Source of the DNA: Salinivibrio kushneri
GTDB taxonomy: Bacteria > Pseudomonadota > Gammaproteobacteria > Enterobacterales > Vibrionaceae
NCBI RefSeq assembly: GCF_005280275.1
Contig: NZ_CP040021.1
Location: 2,381,001 to 2,445,000 of the forward strand
Reading direction: 5' to 3'
Length of the DNA stretch: 64,000 bases
Shown piece by piece: positions 18,311 through 31,375 of the stretch. The translations under genes and the position numbers were made by a program. Positions within the stretch are counted from its first letter, which is position 1, and the number at the start of each line of letters is the position of its first letter. Under the pieces are notes generated by a model. That model did no database searches and was not told where the DNA came from. It saw only the letters and a program-made list of their open reading frames with translations.

Positions 18311-21199
<2,889 letters not shown>

Positions 21200-21437
21200 A
21201 CAACCCCAAAAGGTTTTTCTTGCGCGAGACTGCCTAAAAAAGAAATCTGCGTCGCAAAACCACTGAGTGTTGAATCATCAACCAATTAAGGTTTTGTTTT
21301 TGCCGGACTCAAAATAGAGACTTTGCTTATCAAATAAGACAAAGCCCAAGCACACTTGATTGTGTGAGTGACATTTATGTCACTGATTGAGAACTTTACT
21401 GTCATTCTTAAAGAATGACTTGTCAGCTTTCCAGATT

Positions 21438-21449
21438 GTTAAAGAGCAT
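21438..21449 (-). promoter_or_regulatory. boxA antitermination site before 23S
   Basis: The minus strand reads TGCTCTTTAACA, identical to the rRNA boxA bound by NusB-S10. It lies in the tRNA-Val/23S spacer, and a near-identical copy is in the 16S leader. The rest of the spacer (21200-21508) holds only processing-stem sequence. Confidence 0.8.
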
Positions 21450-21508
21450 GTCGTTTATTGCTAAATAAACCACGTTCTAAAGATTCTTAAGCAAAAACCT
21501 TTAAAGCG

Positions 21509-21584
21509 TGGTGGGCGATACCGGGCTCGAACCAGTGACCCCCTCCTTGTAAGGGAGGTGCTCTCCCAACTGAGCTAATCGCCC
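21509..21584 (-). tRNA. tRNA-Val (TAC)
   Basis: The gene is 76 nt including encoded CCA. Acceptor GGGCGAT, D-arm AGCTCAGTTGGGAGAGC, anticodon stem-loop CTCCCTTACAAGGAG with anticodon TAC, and T-arm GGTTCGAGCC are present. It is the fourth spacer tRNA in transcription order. Confidence 0.97.
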
Positions 21585-21596
21585 ATCTTCCAGACT

Positions 21597-21672
<76 letters not shown>

Positions 21673-21684
21673 GCGTCTGAGAAA

Positions 21685-21760
21685 TGGTGGGTTGTACAGG
21701 ATTCGAACCTGTGACCAATTGATTAAAAGTCAACTGCTCTACCAACTGAGCTAACAACCC
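21685..21760 (-). tRNA. tRNA-Lys (TTT)
   Basis: The gene is 76 nt including encoded CCA. It has acceptor GGGTTGT, anticodon arm TTGACTTTTAATCAA with anticodon TTT, and T-arm GGTTCGAATCC. It is the second spacer tRNA. Confidence 0.97.
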
Positions 21761-21762
21761 AA

Positions 21763-21838
21763 TGGCGTCCCATAGGGGAGTCGAACCCCTGTTACCGCCG
21801 TGAAAGGGCGGTGTCCTAGGCCTCTAGACGAATGGGAC
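21763..21838 (-). tRNA. tRNA-Glu (TTC)
   Basis: The gene is 76 nt including encoded CCA (GGGACGCCA end). It has acceptor GTCCCAT, anticodon arm CCGCCCTTTCACGGCGG with anticodon TTC, and T-arm GGTTCGACTCC. It is the first tRNA after 16S. Confidence 0.97.
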
Positions 21839-21920
21839 ACGCTGATATGTTTGGGAACATATCCTCTTTAATTACTTCAACCTATACAATCTGTGTGAGC
21901 ACTCGCAACAATAGCGTCAG

Positions 21921-23489
<1,569 letters not shown>

Positions 23490-23681
23490 AAGTTTTGGTG
23501 TTTGCTTTCCCAAAGAAAAGACAAACGGCTCGATAAATACTGTTTTGTTCGTCTCTTGCGAGACAAACGAATTGACTGTGCCGAACAACGTAAACGTTGT
23601 TTCGTATTGGTCACTCAGTTCATCGAATAAATCTTTTTGTCTATTCTGAACGAGTGCCCACACAGATTGCATAGGTCAAAT

Positions 23682-23693
23682 TGTTAAAGAGCG
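23682..23693 (-). promoter_or_regulatory. boxA antitermination site in the 16S leader
   Basis: The minus strand reads CGCTCTTTAACA, one base different from the spacer copy, about 190 nt upstream of 16S. The leader between it and 16S also holds two hairpins: GTTTGTCTC/GAGACGAAC near 23530-23570 and CAACGTTTACGTTG near 23585-23600. These probably belong to the processing region. Confidence 0.75.
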
Positions 23694-23753
23694 TGTCGAT
23701 TCGTGGTCGGCATTTCGTGACTTACGTCTCGTTGCCCCGTCGACAGGAAGCGC

Positions 23754-23781
23754 AGTATAGAGATCTCAGTTTTTACCGCAA
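23754..23781 (-). promoter_or_regulatory. rRNA operon promoter
   Basis: On the minus strand TTGCGG (23781-23776) lies 16 bases before TATACT (23759-23754). A GCGC discriminator follows directly, and an A/T-rich stretch (TATATTTA and the T-run of the preceding terminator) sits where an UP element would be. A short spacer and GC discriminator are hallmarks of growth-rate and ppGpp-controlled rRNA promoters. Confidence 0.8.
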
Positions 23782-23791
23782 CCCCTAAATA

Positions 23792-23857
23792 TAAAAAAAA
23801 AGCGCCTCGCTACCTGTTTGCTCACAAAACAAGCAAAGGTAGCCAAAAGGCGCTTTT
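23792..23857 (-). terminator. Long-stem terminator upstream of the rRNA promoter
   Basis: The outer stem AGCGCCT / AGGCGCT (23801-23807 with 23848-23854) and inner stem GCTACCTGTTTGCT / AGCAAAGGTAGC are followed on the minus strand by nine T. It ends the transcript of the small membrane protein gene at 23914-24132 and insulates the rRNA promoter. Confidence 0.85.
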
Positions 23858-23913
23858 CTTGGTGGCGAGCGCATAAGGTGGCTGGTCCTCACGCGCCCTT
23901 GTGTGCTCAATCG

Positions 23914-24132
23914 TTAGTGCGAGTGTGATTGCCGTCTTTCTTCCGCGCGCTCTTTAGCTCGGCAGTAGCGTACTGAGCCCCACGCCATCAGCAAAAGAAC
24001 AAAAGGGATCGCTCCAGCTGTCCATTGTGCCCAAGTATAGTAGGCAAGTGTTTCTATGATGATGACATGGCCAAGGATCAATAAAGCCGCGCAAATTATC
24101 GCAACGACCATCATACTGAGTTCTGATTTCAT
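23914..24132 (-). CDS. Small two-helix membrane protein, unknown function
   Basis: The protein has 72 aa. The start at 24132 is preferred over an upstream in-frame ATG (24156) because AGGGGGAAAGG sits immediately before it. Two hydrophobic helices span about residues 5-27 and 32-53 (MMVVAIICAALLILGHVII and GAIPFVLLLMAWGSV). A charged, Arg/Glu-rich cytoplasmic tail follows, ending in HSH. I do not recognise the family. Its own terminator follows, and the MocR regulator upstream is in the same direction 71 bp away, so co-expression is possible. Confidence 0.6.
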   Translation of the reverse strand: MKSELSMMVVAIICAALLILGHVIIIETLAYYTWAQWTAGAIPFVLLLMAWGSVRYCRAKERAEERRQSHSH

Positions 24133-24203
24133 CCTTTCCCCCTTAATGTTGTGCACGCATTGAGTCTATCGAGGGAGACACGCTGAGGATTAGTACAGAT
24201 AGT

Positions 24204-25667
24204 TCAGTATTCAGCTGTGACAGTTGATTGCACAGATAAAGCTGAGAGCGACGTCGCAATCTGTTTGAGCCCCTCCAAGCTTTGAGGATTATTTAGCGCC
24301 CCTGTGTTTTGCCTACCCACAACCGACACATTGAGTCGAAAGCAGTGATTGAAGCGTCCGTCACTGGCAAACAGTGCCCCCGGTGCGATAGTCACGCCAT
24401 ATGGCCTCAAAGCTTGAAAAAGTACATGCGTATCGACGCGCTTATCGAGCTCAACCCATAAAAAGTAACCCCCTTTAGGCTGACTAATCCGTGTAGAGGC
24501 CGGTAGTAATGCCTTAAGTTCTGCTCGAATCAACGCTTGACGGGCAAACAAGGTTTCGCGCAATCGCCGTAGATGCGAATCATAACCACCTTGCTTTAAA
24601 TAATCGGCAATCGCCAACTGGTTGGGCGCGCCCACAGCCAAGCTCGAGACAGACTGACGCTTCTCTATTTGCATCGCATAACACCCTGCCGCTATCCAAC
24701 CAACACGGAATCCGGGGGCCAGCTGTTTCGAAAACGAGCCACAGTGCAGTACGCCGCCCTGTGTATCATACGCTTTAAGCGGCATCGGTCTGGCTTCGGC
24801 GAAGAAAAGCTCCCCATAGACGTCATCTTCTATTAACGGTACTTGATACGTCGCCAATAAGTTGACGACATCAGGCCTACGTGGAGCAGGTATCGATGCA
24901 CCGGTGGGGTTATGGAAGTTGCTCATCAACCAACACGCACTGATCGAGTGAGACGCAAGCGCATGTTCCAGTGCATGGATATCGACCCCTGTTTCAGGGT
25001 CAACCGTGACGGGAACGGCTTCAAGCTGTAAACGTTCGAGTGTCTGCAACACCCCGTAGAAGGCGGGGGCTTCAATAATCACTTTGTCGCCTGGCTCGGT
25101 CACTGCCGCCAAAGACAGACTCAATGCCTCTATCGCCCCATTAGTAATAATGATTTCATCAATACTGACTTTAATTCCCTGACGAAGATAGCGCTGTGCA
25201 ATCAGTCGACGTAAACCACTATCGCCCGGCGGTAAAATGGTAAAGTGATCGGGATGAGAGGATTGACGCAGCACGCGCGCCATCGCACGGCCAAGCGCTT
25301 GCATAGGAAATAGTTGAGGATCAGGAAAAGCGGAGCCAAATGGATAATACGCGCCTTTATGGCTAGCACTGATCACATCAAACACATCTTGATGGGTGTC
25401 AAGCCATTGAGATTGCGCTTGTGGCCGCGCCAATGCATCTACCGCGAGCTTGTTATAATGAGGGCGGACAAAAAAGCCAGAGCGCGGGCGCGCCTCAACC
25501 CACCCATCGGCTTCTAATTGCTCATAAGCTCTCATTACCGTCATTGGGCTGACATGTTGAAGCCGACTCATCTCCCTCACCGAAGGGATCCGATCACCGA
25601 CTTGCCAAACACGCTGCTGAATTTGTGTTTCTATCCAGCTGGCAATGTCTCGATAACGCATTTGCAC
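24204..25667 (-). CDS. MocR/PdxR-type GntR regulator with aminotransferase-like domain
   Basis: About 487 aa. The N-terminal GntR winged helix (roughly the first 70 residues: DRIPSVREMSRLQHVSPMTVMRAYEQLEADG) is fused to a fold-type I aminotransferase domain. This contains SNFHNPTGAS, the DDVYGELFF segment, and the PLP lysine in GSFSKQLAPGFRVGW. Such proteins are PLP-dependent transcription factors, not enzymes; it looks most like YdcR. GTG 25667 has AGGGAG seven bases upstream; ATG 25661 is an alternative, and the longest frame begins at 25703. The target is not evident. Confidence 0.9.
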   Translation of the reverse strand: MQMRYRDIASWIETQIQQRVWQVGDRIPSVREMSRLQHVSPMTVMRAYEQLEADGWVEARPRSGFFVRPHYNKLAVDALARPQAQSQWLDTHQDVFDVISASHKGAYYPFGSAFPDPQLFPMQALGRAMARVLRQSSHPDHFTILPPGDSGLRRLIAQRYLRQGIKVSIDEIIITNGAIEALSLSLAAVTEPGDKVIIEAPAFYGVLQTLERLQLEAVPVTVDPETGVDIHALEHALASHSISACWLMSNFHNPTGASIPAPRRPDVVNLLATYQVPLIEDDVYGELFFAEARPMPLKAYDTQGGVLHCGSFSKQLAPGFRVGWIAAGCYAMQIEKRQSVSSLAVGAPNQLAIADYLKQGGYDSHLRRLRETLFARQALIRAELKALLPASTRISQPKGGYFLWVELDKRVDTHVLFQALRPYGVTIAPGALFASDGRFNHCFRLNVSVVGRQNTGALNNPQSLEGLKQIATSLSALSVQSTVTAEY

Positions 25668-25780
25668 ACTGCTACTCCCTGTTATTGCCCTGACGGAGAT
25701 CATACCTTGGCAAGTAACAATTGACGGGATGGAATGTAGCGGAGTGTGACCTGATCAGCGCTAATCTTTACCCACAACGA

Positions 25781-25810
25781 AAAAAGCCCCAGTCTTTCGA
25801 CTGGGGCTTT
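25781..25810 (-). terminator. Terminator of tRNA-Leu
   Basis: On the minus strand AAGCCCCAGT, loop CGAAAG, ACTGGGGCTT is followed by a T-run. It starts about 10 bp after the tRNA 3' end. Confidence 0.9.
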
Positions 25811-25819
25811 CTTGGGATT

Positions 25820-25906
25820 TGGTGCCGAGAGAGGGACTTGAACCCTCACACCCGTTAAGGCGGCGGATTTTGAATCCGCTGCGTCTACCAATTCCGCCAT
25901 CTCGGC
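25820..25906 (-). tRNA. tRNA-Leu (CAA)
   Basis: The gene is 87 nt including encoded CCA. It has acceptor GCCGAGA, D-arm GGCGGAATTGGTAGACGC, anticodon arm GCGGATTCAAAATCCGC with anticodon CAA, a long variable arm typical of leucine tRNAs, and T-arm GGTTCAAGTCC. It is a single-gene transcript. Confidence 0.97.
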
Positions 25907-26111
25907 AAGTGGGGGGAATTATACGTACCGACCTTTGGAGTGCAAGCAATAAAAATAAAAATCCGTTCGTTCGCACTATTTTTAACCAATTCAAGTCATT
26001 CAGCCACATTGATGCTGAATTTGTCCCCAAAAGACATCGCAAAACCGAGGTAGAAGCTTACTCACTGTCAACCAGTCTATGCTAGGCTAGCAGCGAATTG
26101 AGGACTGGGAT

Positions 26112-26615
26112 GTGAACAATCAAATGCAAACTTCTTCTATCGCTTGCCCAACCGCAGGCTTTTTTCGGCGTTTAGCCGCTTGGCTTTATGATCTCCTCGT
26201 CGTGGCAGCTTTGCTCATGCTCGCGGGAGGGGGAATGATGGCAGTACTCGCACTGGCACAGGTGCTAGGCATGTCGATTGCGCCTTACCAAGACATCAGT
26301 GACTTCTTAACCCATCATCCAATTGTCAATCCGCTTTATACCGCGTATCTGGCCTGTGTCATCGGTGGTTTTTATGGCTACTTTTGGTGCAAGGCCGGAC
26401 AGACGCTGGGTATGCGCGCGTGGCGACTCAAGCTACAGAACACCGATGGCAGCAATATCCGCCCCACCCAAGCGGTAATTCGTTTGGCCACTGCCTGCTT
26501 TGGTCTCGGTAATCTGGTTGTCATCTTTGATATTAATAACCGCGCATTTCAAGACCACTTCGCCGAATGCGACATGATTGTGCTCCCCAAGCCGGTTAAG
26601 AACAAAAAAAACTAA
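26112..26615 (+). CDS. RDD-family membrane protein
   Basis: The protein has 167 aa. The RDD signature is seen as RRLAAWLYDLLVV near residue 20 (Arg and Asp in the first helix). Membrane segments lie at about 25-55, 78-100 and 115-140, and GQTLGMRAWRLKLQ is the conserved internal loop. The C-terminus has FQDHFAECDMIVL. RDD proteins are of uncertain function; one halophile member has been linked to Na+/H+ exchange. The start is GTG 26112 with AGGA upstream, or ATG 26124. Confidence 0.88.
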   Translation: MNNQMQTSSIACPTAGFFRRLAAWLYDLLVVAALLMLAGGGMMAVLALAQVLGMSIAPYQDISDFLTHHPIVNPLYTAYLACVIGGFYGYFWCKAGQTLGMRAWRLKLQNTDGSNIRPTQAVIRLATACFGLGNLVVIFDINNRAFQDHFAECDMIVLPKPVKNKKN

Positions 26616-27125
26616 TCACCTCTTTCGATTGGGCACCTGCTGCGTGCCCTGCCCTACCTACCGGCTCACCGTTATAAATTGATATAAGACAATAAATAGG
26701 TTGATTTTTACCTATTCATCTATCCGCTATATTTTGAGTTTTATTCACCACATGCAAAGCAGCTAATTGACTAAATAATCACAACTTGCACATAAACTCA
26801 TCTTTAAATCAACCTTCAGCACCGTAAAAGAAGTGCACCCAAGGTTATTTAATCCATAAAAATCCAAGCAGCACAAAAAAAGAGAGTGATAGCTACGCAT
26901 AAATAACAGTGCTGCATTCATTTTTATTAAAAACATCTGTTTGGTTGCTTATTAACCGCCTCGTCTTTTGTGAGATATCACTAAGAAGTAAAAAGGGAAC
27001 CACTTTTACAATGAATACAAAGCCATGTACCACGGCATAAGAATAATAAATAACGTGAAATTAACGGAATTACCTCAACACGTGTAGCGCACTATAGATG
27101 CTAATAAGAGGTATGAGGAGAAAGT
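26616..27125 (+). other. Long AT-rich region upstream of the YfcC-family carrier
   Basis: There are 510 bases without a gene. The sequence is markedly A/T-rich compared with the flanking genes. A GTGAGATATCAC inverted repeat lies near 26970-26981, and GAGGAG stands just before the 27126 start. It probably holds the control region for the carrier gene. I could not place a convincing FNR, CRP or ArgR site. Confidence 0.5.
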
Positions 27126-28568
27126 ATGAGTACTCACAGTGTTCCCCAAAAAAAAGGCTGGCTCTCGAACTTAAAGTTCCCGTCTGCCTATACCATTCTA
27201 TTCATTCTTATCGCCGTCGTCGCCGCCCTAAGTTGGGTGGTGCCCGCCGGGCAATACGACCGCACTCTTAACGAAGAACTGGGTCAACAAGTGCCAATAT
27301 CAGGTACTTATCAGCAAGTTGAAAGTAATCCGCAAGGTATCGTTGATGTCCTTTTGGCCCCCATTGATGGCTTTTATAACCACCAAACGTATGAAGCCGC
27401 CGCCATTGATGTCTCGCTGTTCATTCTGATCATTGGTGGCTTTTTAGGGCTGGTCACCAAAACCGGTGCCATTGATGCGGGGATTGAACGCGTCACTAAA
27501 CGCCTAGAGGGACGCGAAGAGTGGATGATCCCCATTTTGATGGGCTTATTTGCCGCCGGGGGCACAATTTATGGTATGGCGGAAGAGTCATTGCCTTTTT
27601 ATACGCTACTCGTGCCTGTGATGATGGCCGCGCGTTTTGATCCTGTGGTGGCAGCGGCAACGGTACTGCTTGGGGCAGGGATAGGTACGTTAGGCTCAAC
27701 CATTAATCCCTTTGCGACCGTCATTGCCGCCAATGCAGCAGGGATCCCTTTTACTGATGGTATTCTGCTTCGCCTTGCCATCCTCGTCATTGGCTGGTTT
27801 ATCTGCGTCGCTTATGTCATGCGCTATGCACGTAAAGTGCGGGCTGACCAAAGCCATTCCATTGTTTATGACCAGTATGAAAGTAATAAAAAACATTTCC
27901 TTGGCGAGCACGATGATAATCAAAGCTTAGACTTCACCGCCACACGTAAGGTCATCCTTACCATTTTTGCCGGTGCATTCGCGGTCATGATTTATGGCGT
28001 CTCCTCGCTCGGGTGGTGGATGGCAGAGATCTCCGCCGTCTTCCTGGGGGCTGCGATCATCATTGGCCTGATTGCACGCATGAGCGAAGAAGAAATCACC
28101 ACCAGCTTTATTGATGGGGCAAGAGATCTGCTCGGTGTGGCGCTGATCATCGGCATTGCCCGTGGGATCGTGGTGATTATGGATAAAGGCATGATTACCG
28201 ACACCATCCTTAACAGTGCCGAGAGCTTAGTCAGCGGTTTATCTTCTTTCGTCTTTATTAACGTGATGTATTGGCTGGAAGTATTACTGTCATTCTTGGT
28301 GCCTTCCTCATCTGGCTTGGCAGTGCTCACCATGCCAATTATGGCGCCATTGGCCGACTTTGCGAACGTCGGGCGTGAATTGGTGGTAACCGCCTATCAA
28401 TCGGCTTCGGGGATCGTCAATCTCGTTACACCTACCTCCGGCGTAGTCATGGGGGGTTTGGCCATTGCCCGCGTGCCTTATGCGAAATGGATAAAATGGG
28501 TCGCCCCCTTGCTTGGCATTCTTACCATTATGATCATGGCCATGCTTAGCCTTGGCGTCATGTTATAA
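27126..28568 (+). CDS. YfcC-family carrier (C4-dicarboxylate anaerobic carrier-like), probable arginine/ornithine transporter
   Basis: The protein has 480 aa and about 12 membrane segments. The family opening is visible: PSAYTILFILI followed by WVVPAGQYDR near residue 38. GTIYGMAEESLPFY, LGSTINPFAT and the mirrored PSSSGLAVLTMPIMAPL and TPTSGVVMGGLAIARVPY are the two re-entrant halves. The YfcC/DcuC-like superfamily includes proteins adjacent to arginine deiminase genes and labelled ArcD-like. Here arcA-arcC-arcB follow downstream. An exchange of arginine for ornithine is therefore inferred from neighbours, not shown by motif. A strong terminator and a 490-bp control region separate it from arcA. 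Confidence 0.85.
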   Translation: MSTHSVPQKKGWLSNLKFPSAYTILFILIAVVAALSWVVPAGQYDRTLNEELGQQVPISGTYQQVESNPQGIVDVLLAPIDGFYNHQTYEAAAIDVSLFILIIGGFLGLVTKTGAIDAGIERVTKRLEGREEWMIPILMGLFAAGGTIYGMAEESLPFYTLLVPVMMAARFDPVVAAATVLLGAGIGTLGSTINPFATVIAANAAGIPFTDGILLRLAILVIGWFICVAYVMRYARKVRADQSHSIVYDQYESNKKHFLGEHDDNQSLDFTATRKVILTIFAGAFAVMIYGVSSLGWWMAEISAVFLGAAIIIGLIARMSEEEITTSFIDGARDLLGVALIIGIARGIVVIMDKGMITDTILNSAESLVSGLSSFVFINVMYWLEVLLSFLVPSSSGLAVLTMPIMAPLADFANVGRELVVTAYQSASGIVNLVTPTSGVVMGGLAIARVPYAKWIKWVAPLLGILTIMIMAMLSLGVML

Positions 28569-28592
28569 TATCAGTCATCAACTTAGCGTAGC

Positions 28593-28622
28593 GCGCACTG
28601 CTATCAAGCAGTGCGCTTTTTT
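28593..28622 (+). terminator. Rho-independent terminator of the YfcC-family gene
   Basis: The stem GCGCACTGCT / AGCAGTGCGC (28593-28602 with 28607-28616) has loop ATCA, followed by six T. Confidence 0.93.
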
Positions 28623-29108
28623 ATATCTATCACGTCCCCTGCTACCCGCGCCCCCCTTCCCCACTTCGTTCACACTGAGATTACATTATTAACACAAAGC
28701 GATTTAATACCGATCGTCATCACAAATAAAAACAAAAATCGGTCGGCATTTGTTAAATATAAAAACCACTAAAGATAATCATTCATTTGATCCGCATAAG
28801 GTGAAAAGAGAACAAAATACAAAAGGCATAAAAAGTATAAACCCACCGCTAAAAACCTAGCACTTTAAAAATAATACCGCTAAGCACTCAGTAAAAGTGA
28901 CTAAATATTAAAAACCATTTTTTAATACTGCCATAAATACCATTAACACAGGGTAAAAACCCCGAAATGTAGGCTGTGGTTTCAATGTGATCTAACTTCA
29001 AGTTCAACCGGCTCACCGCGTTAGAATAAATCTGTACCCAATAAGAAATCTGCACTTTTTATTTCCCTTCCGATAAAAAGCCAAGCAGAGATATACGGAG
29101 AAAGAAAG
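28623..29108 (+). other. AT-rich control region upstream of arcA
   Basis: About 490 bases have no gene. It holds an inverted ACCGAT/ATCGGT pair (near 28709 and 28738), AT-rich stretches, and AATGTGATCT near 28985, a good half-site for CRP followed by a poor second half. GGAGAAAG precedes the arcA ATG. Regulation by catabolite or oxygen status is plausible for this pathway but is not proven by these sites. Confidence 0.45.
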
Positions 29109-30329
29109 ATGAACAACTTCTATGTCGGCTCTGAAATTGGTCAATTACGCACCGTGATGTTGCACCGCCCCGAGCGTGCTTTAACCCACCTGACCCCCTC
29201 AAACTGTCATGATTTACTTTTCGACGATGTTCTGTCAGTGGAACGGGCGGGGGAAGAGCATGATAAATTCGCTCAAACGCTACGTGATCAGGGCGTTGAG
29301 GTGTTATTGCTGCAAACCCTACTGGCCGAAACCCTGGATGTCCCCGAAGCCAAAGCCTGGTTGATGAACCTTAAGATCTCGGACTATACTTTTGGCCCGT
29401 CATTTGCGAACGATATTCGCTGCTACCTCAATGATCTCCCCCACCACGAACTCGCATCCATGTTCCTAGGGGGGCTAGCGTACTCCGAGCTACCGATTGC
29501 CTCGACCTCGATGTTACAAGCGATGCACGCCCCATCCGACTTTATCATTGACCCCTTGCCTAACCACTTATTCACACGTGACACCTCGTGCTGGTTATAT
29601 GGTGGTGTGTCGATTAACCCCATGGCCAAGCCGGCACGTAAGCGTGAAACGAACCACTTGCGTGCCATCTACAAATGGCACCCTCGCTTTTCGAACGGCG
29701 ACTTTATTACCTACTTCGGTGGCGAGAACATTGATTATGACAATGCCACCATTGAAGGCGGCGATGTCACTGTCTTAGGGAAAGGCGTGGTATTGATTGG
29801 CATGTCTGAACGCACTACGCCACAAGGGGTGGAAAATCTCGCATCCAGCCTGTTCAAACACGGCCAAGCCAAGCAAGTGATTGCCATGGAGCTGCCAAAA
29901 CATCGCTCCTGCATGCATCTGGATACCGTGATGACTCACATGCGTGAAGACACCTTCTCGGTGTACCCCGAAGTGATTCGCAAAGACATCCAATGTTGGA
30001 GTCTGACCGGTGACCGTAGCGGCCACCTCAATGTGCGCGAAGAAGACTACTTCCTCACCGCCATCGAAAAAGCCCTCGATGTCGGCCCACTGAACCTGAT
30101 CACCACGGGCGGCGATAGCTTTGAAGCGGAACGTGAACAGTGGAATGACGCCAACAACGTCTTGACCGTTCGCCCAGGTGTGGTCGTCGGCTACGAGCGC
30201 AACACTTATACCAACGAGAAATACGACAAAGCCGGGATCACTGTTCTCTCCATCCCGGGTGATGAGCTGGGTCGCGGCCGCGGCGGCGCACGCTGCATGA
30301 GCTGCCCGATTCATCGTGATGGTATTTAA
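29109..30329 (+). CDS. arcA: Arginine deiminase
   Basis: The protein has 406 aa, the usual family length. It converts arginine to citrulline and ammonia, the first step of the deiminase pathway, in the cytosol. Signatures are [12 protein letters not shown] near residue 155, the EGGDVTVLG acidic site around 220, [10 protein letters not shown] with the catalytic histidine around 275, and the C-terminal catalytic cysteine in [12 protein letters not shown] (near residue 397). This is the first gene of the arcA-arcC-arcB set. Confidence 0.98.
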   Translation: MNNFYVGSEIGQLRTVMLHRPERALTHLTPSNCHDLLFDDVLSVERAGEEHDKFAQTLRDQGVEVLLLQTLLAETLDVPEAKAWLMNLKISDYTFGPSFANDIRCYLNDLPHHELASMFLGGLAYSELPIASTSMLQAMHAPSDFIIDPLPNHLFTRDTSCWLYGGVSINPMAKPARKRETNHLRAIYKWHPRFSNGDFITYFGGENIDYDNATIEGGDVTVLGKGVVLIGMSERTTPQGVENLASSLFKHGQAKQVIAMELPKHRSCMHLDTVMTHMREDTFSVYPEVIRKDIQCWSLTGDRSGHLNVREEDYFLTAIEKALDVGPLNLITTGGDSFEAEREQWNDANNVLTVRPGVVVGYERNTYTNEKYDKAGITVLSIPGDELGRGRGGARCMSCPIHRDGI

Positions 30330-30338
30330 TCCTCGCAT

Positions 30339-30361
30339 GGGCTGAGCGCTTGGCTCAGCCC
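30339..30361 (+). other. Intercistronic hairpin between arcA and arcC
   Basis: The stem GGGCTGAGC / GCTCAGCCC (30339-30347 with 30353-30361) has a five-base loop and no T-run. It may stabilise the upstream arcA mRNA or partly attenuate readthrough into arcC. Confidence 0.6.
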
Positions 30362-30385
30362 CCACCGGCTGTAGAGAGTATGATT

Positions 30386-31348
30386 ATGAATAAACCCACT
30401 GTCGTCGTTGCATTAGGTGGCAACGCCCTCCTGCGTCGAGGCGAGCCTTTAGAAGCCGACATTCAACGCGCCAACATTGCCAAAGCGGCGAAAACCATCG
30501 CGGCAATTGGTGAGCAATACAATGTAGTGCTTGTCCACGGTAATGGCCCCCAAGTTGGCTTACTGGCCCTGCAGGGGCTCGAATACAAATCCGTTACTCC
30601 TTACCCTTTAGATGTACTTGGCTCTGAAACCCAGGGCATGATTGGCTATATGCTGATGCAAGAGCTACATAACTTAGCACCAGAGCAACACGTATCTTGC
30701 ATGCTCACGCAAATGACGGTGGATCCCAAGGATCCGGCATTCGCCAATCCCACCAAACCAATTGGCCCTGTGTATGACCAACAAGAGGCGAATCAGCTTG
30801 CTGACAAGTATGGCTGGGATATTAAACCGGATGGCCAATATTTCCGCCGGGTGGTACCTAGCCCACAACCCACTGGCATTATTGAGGATGATGCCATTGC
30901 CAGTTTGATCAAACAGGGGCATTTAGTGATTTGTACCGGCGGTGGCGGTATCCCAGTCATTCAAGAGGAGGGGCAACTCAAAGGTATTGAAGCGGTCATT
31001 GATAAAGATATGTCTGCTGCGTTTCTCGCCCGTCAAATCAATGCCGATGCGCTGCTTATTTTGACCGATGCCGAAGCGGTTTACCTAAATTATGGTGAGC
31101 CCAATCAACGCGCACTTGCCGACACAACGCCCGATGCTCTCAGCCAATATACCTTCGATGCGGGCTCTATGGGGCCAAAAATCGATGCCTCCTGCGAGTT
31201 TATTCGCCAAGGCGGCAAGCTAGTAGGGATTGGTGCCCTCGAAGATGGCCTTGCGATTTTGGCAGGCCAAGCCGGCACACGTATTCGTCCACACTCAGTC
31301 AATAACAACAATATTTCTCACGGCCAACCTGCGCCTGCACAAGCCTGA
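30386..31348 (+). CDS. arcC: Carbamate kinase
   Basis: The protein has 320 aa. It transfers phosphate from carbamoyl phosphate to ADP, yielding ATP, ammonia and CO2; this is the energy-yielding step of the deiminase route. The start at 30386 is preferred because GAGAG lies seven bases before it; ATG 30380 is too close. VVVALGGNALL at the N-terminus, LVHGNGPQVG, VICTGGGGIPV and LILTDAEAVYLNYG are the amino-acid-kinase fold motifs. GPKIDASCEFI and ALED near the end complete the site. Confidence 0.97.
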   Translation: MNKPTVVVALGGNALLRRGEPLEADIQRANIAKAAKTIAAIGEQYNVVLVHGNGPQVGLLALQGLEYKSVTPYPLDVLGSETQGMIGYMLMQELHNLAPEQHVSCMLTQMTVDPKDPAFANPTKPIGPVYDQQEANQLADKYGWDIKPDGQYFRRVVPSPQPTGIIEDDAIASLIKQGHLVICTGGGGIPVIQEEGQLKGIEAVIDKDMSAAFLARQINADALLILTDAEAVYLNYGEPNQRALADTTPDALSQYTFDAGSMGPKIDASCEFIRQGGKLVGIGALEDGLAILAGQAGTRIRPHSVNNNNISHGQPAPAQA

Positions 31349-31375
31349 GACCCATAACAAAGAGGATTGCCCATT

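Noticed and set aside
26970-26981. GTGAGATATCAC as a CRP or FNR site
   Set aside because: CRP half-sites GTGA/TCAC need six bases between them and here there are four; FNR would need TTGAT halves.
29775-30365. 196-aa open frame on the minus strand
   Set aside because: Antisense to arcA, whose catalytic motifs are all present on the plus strand.
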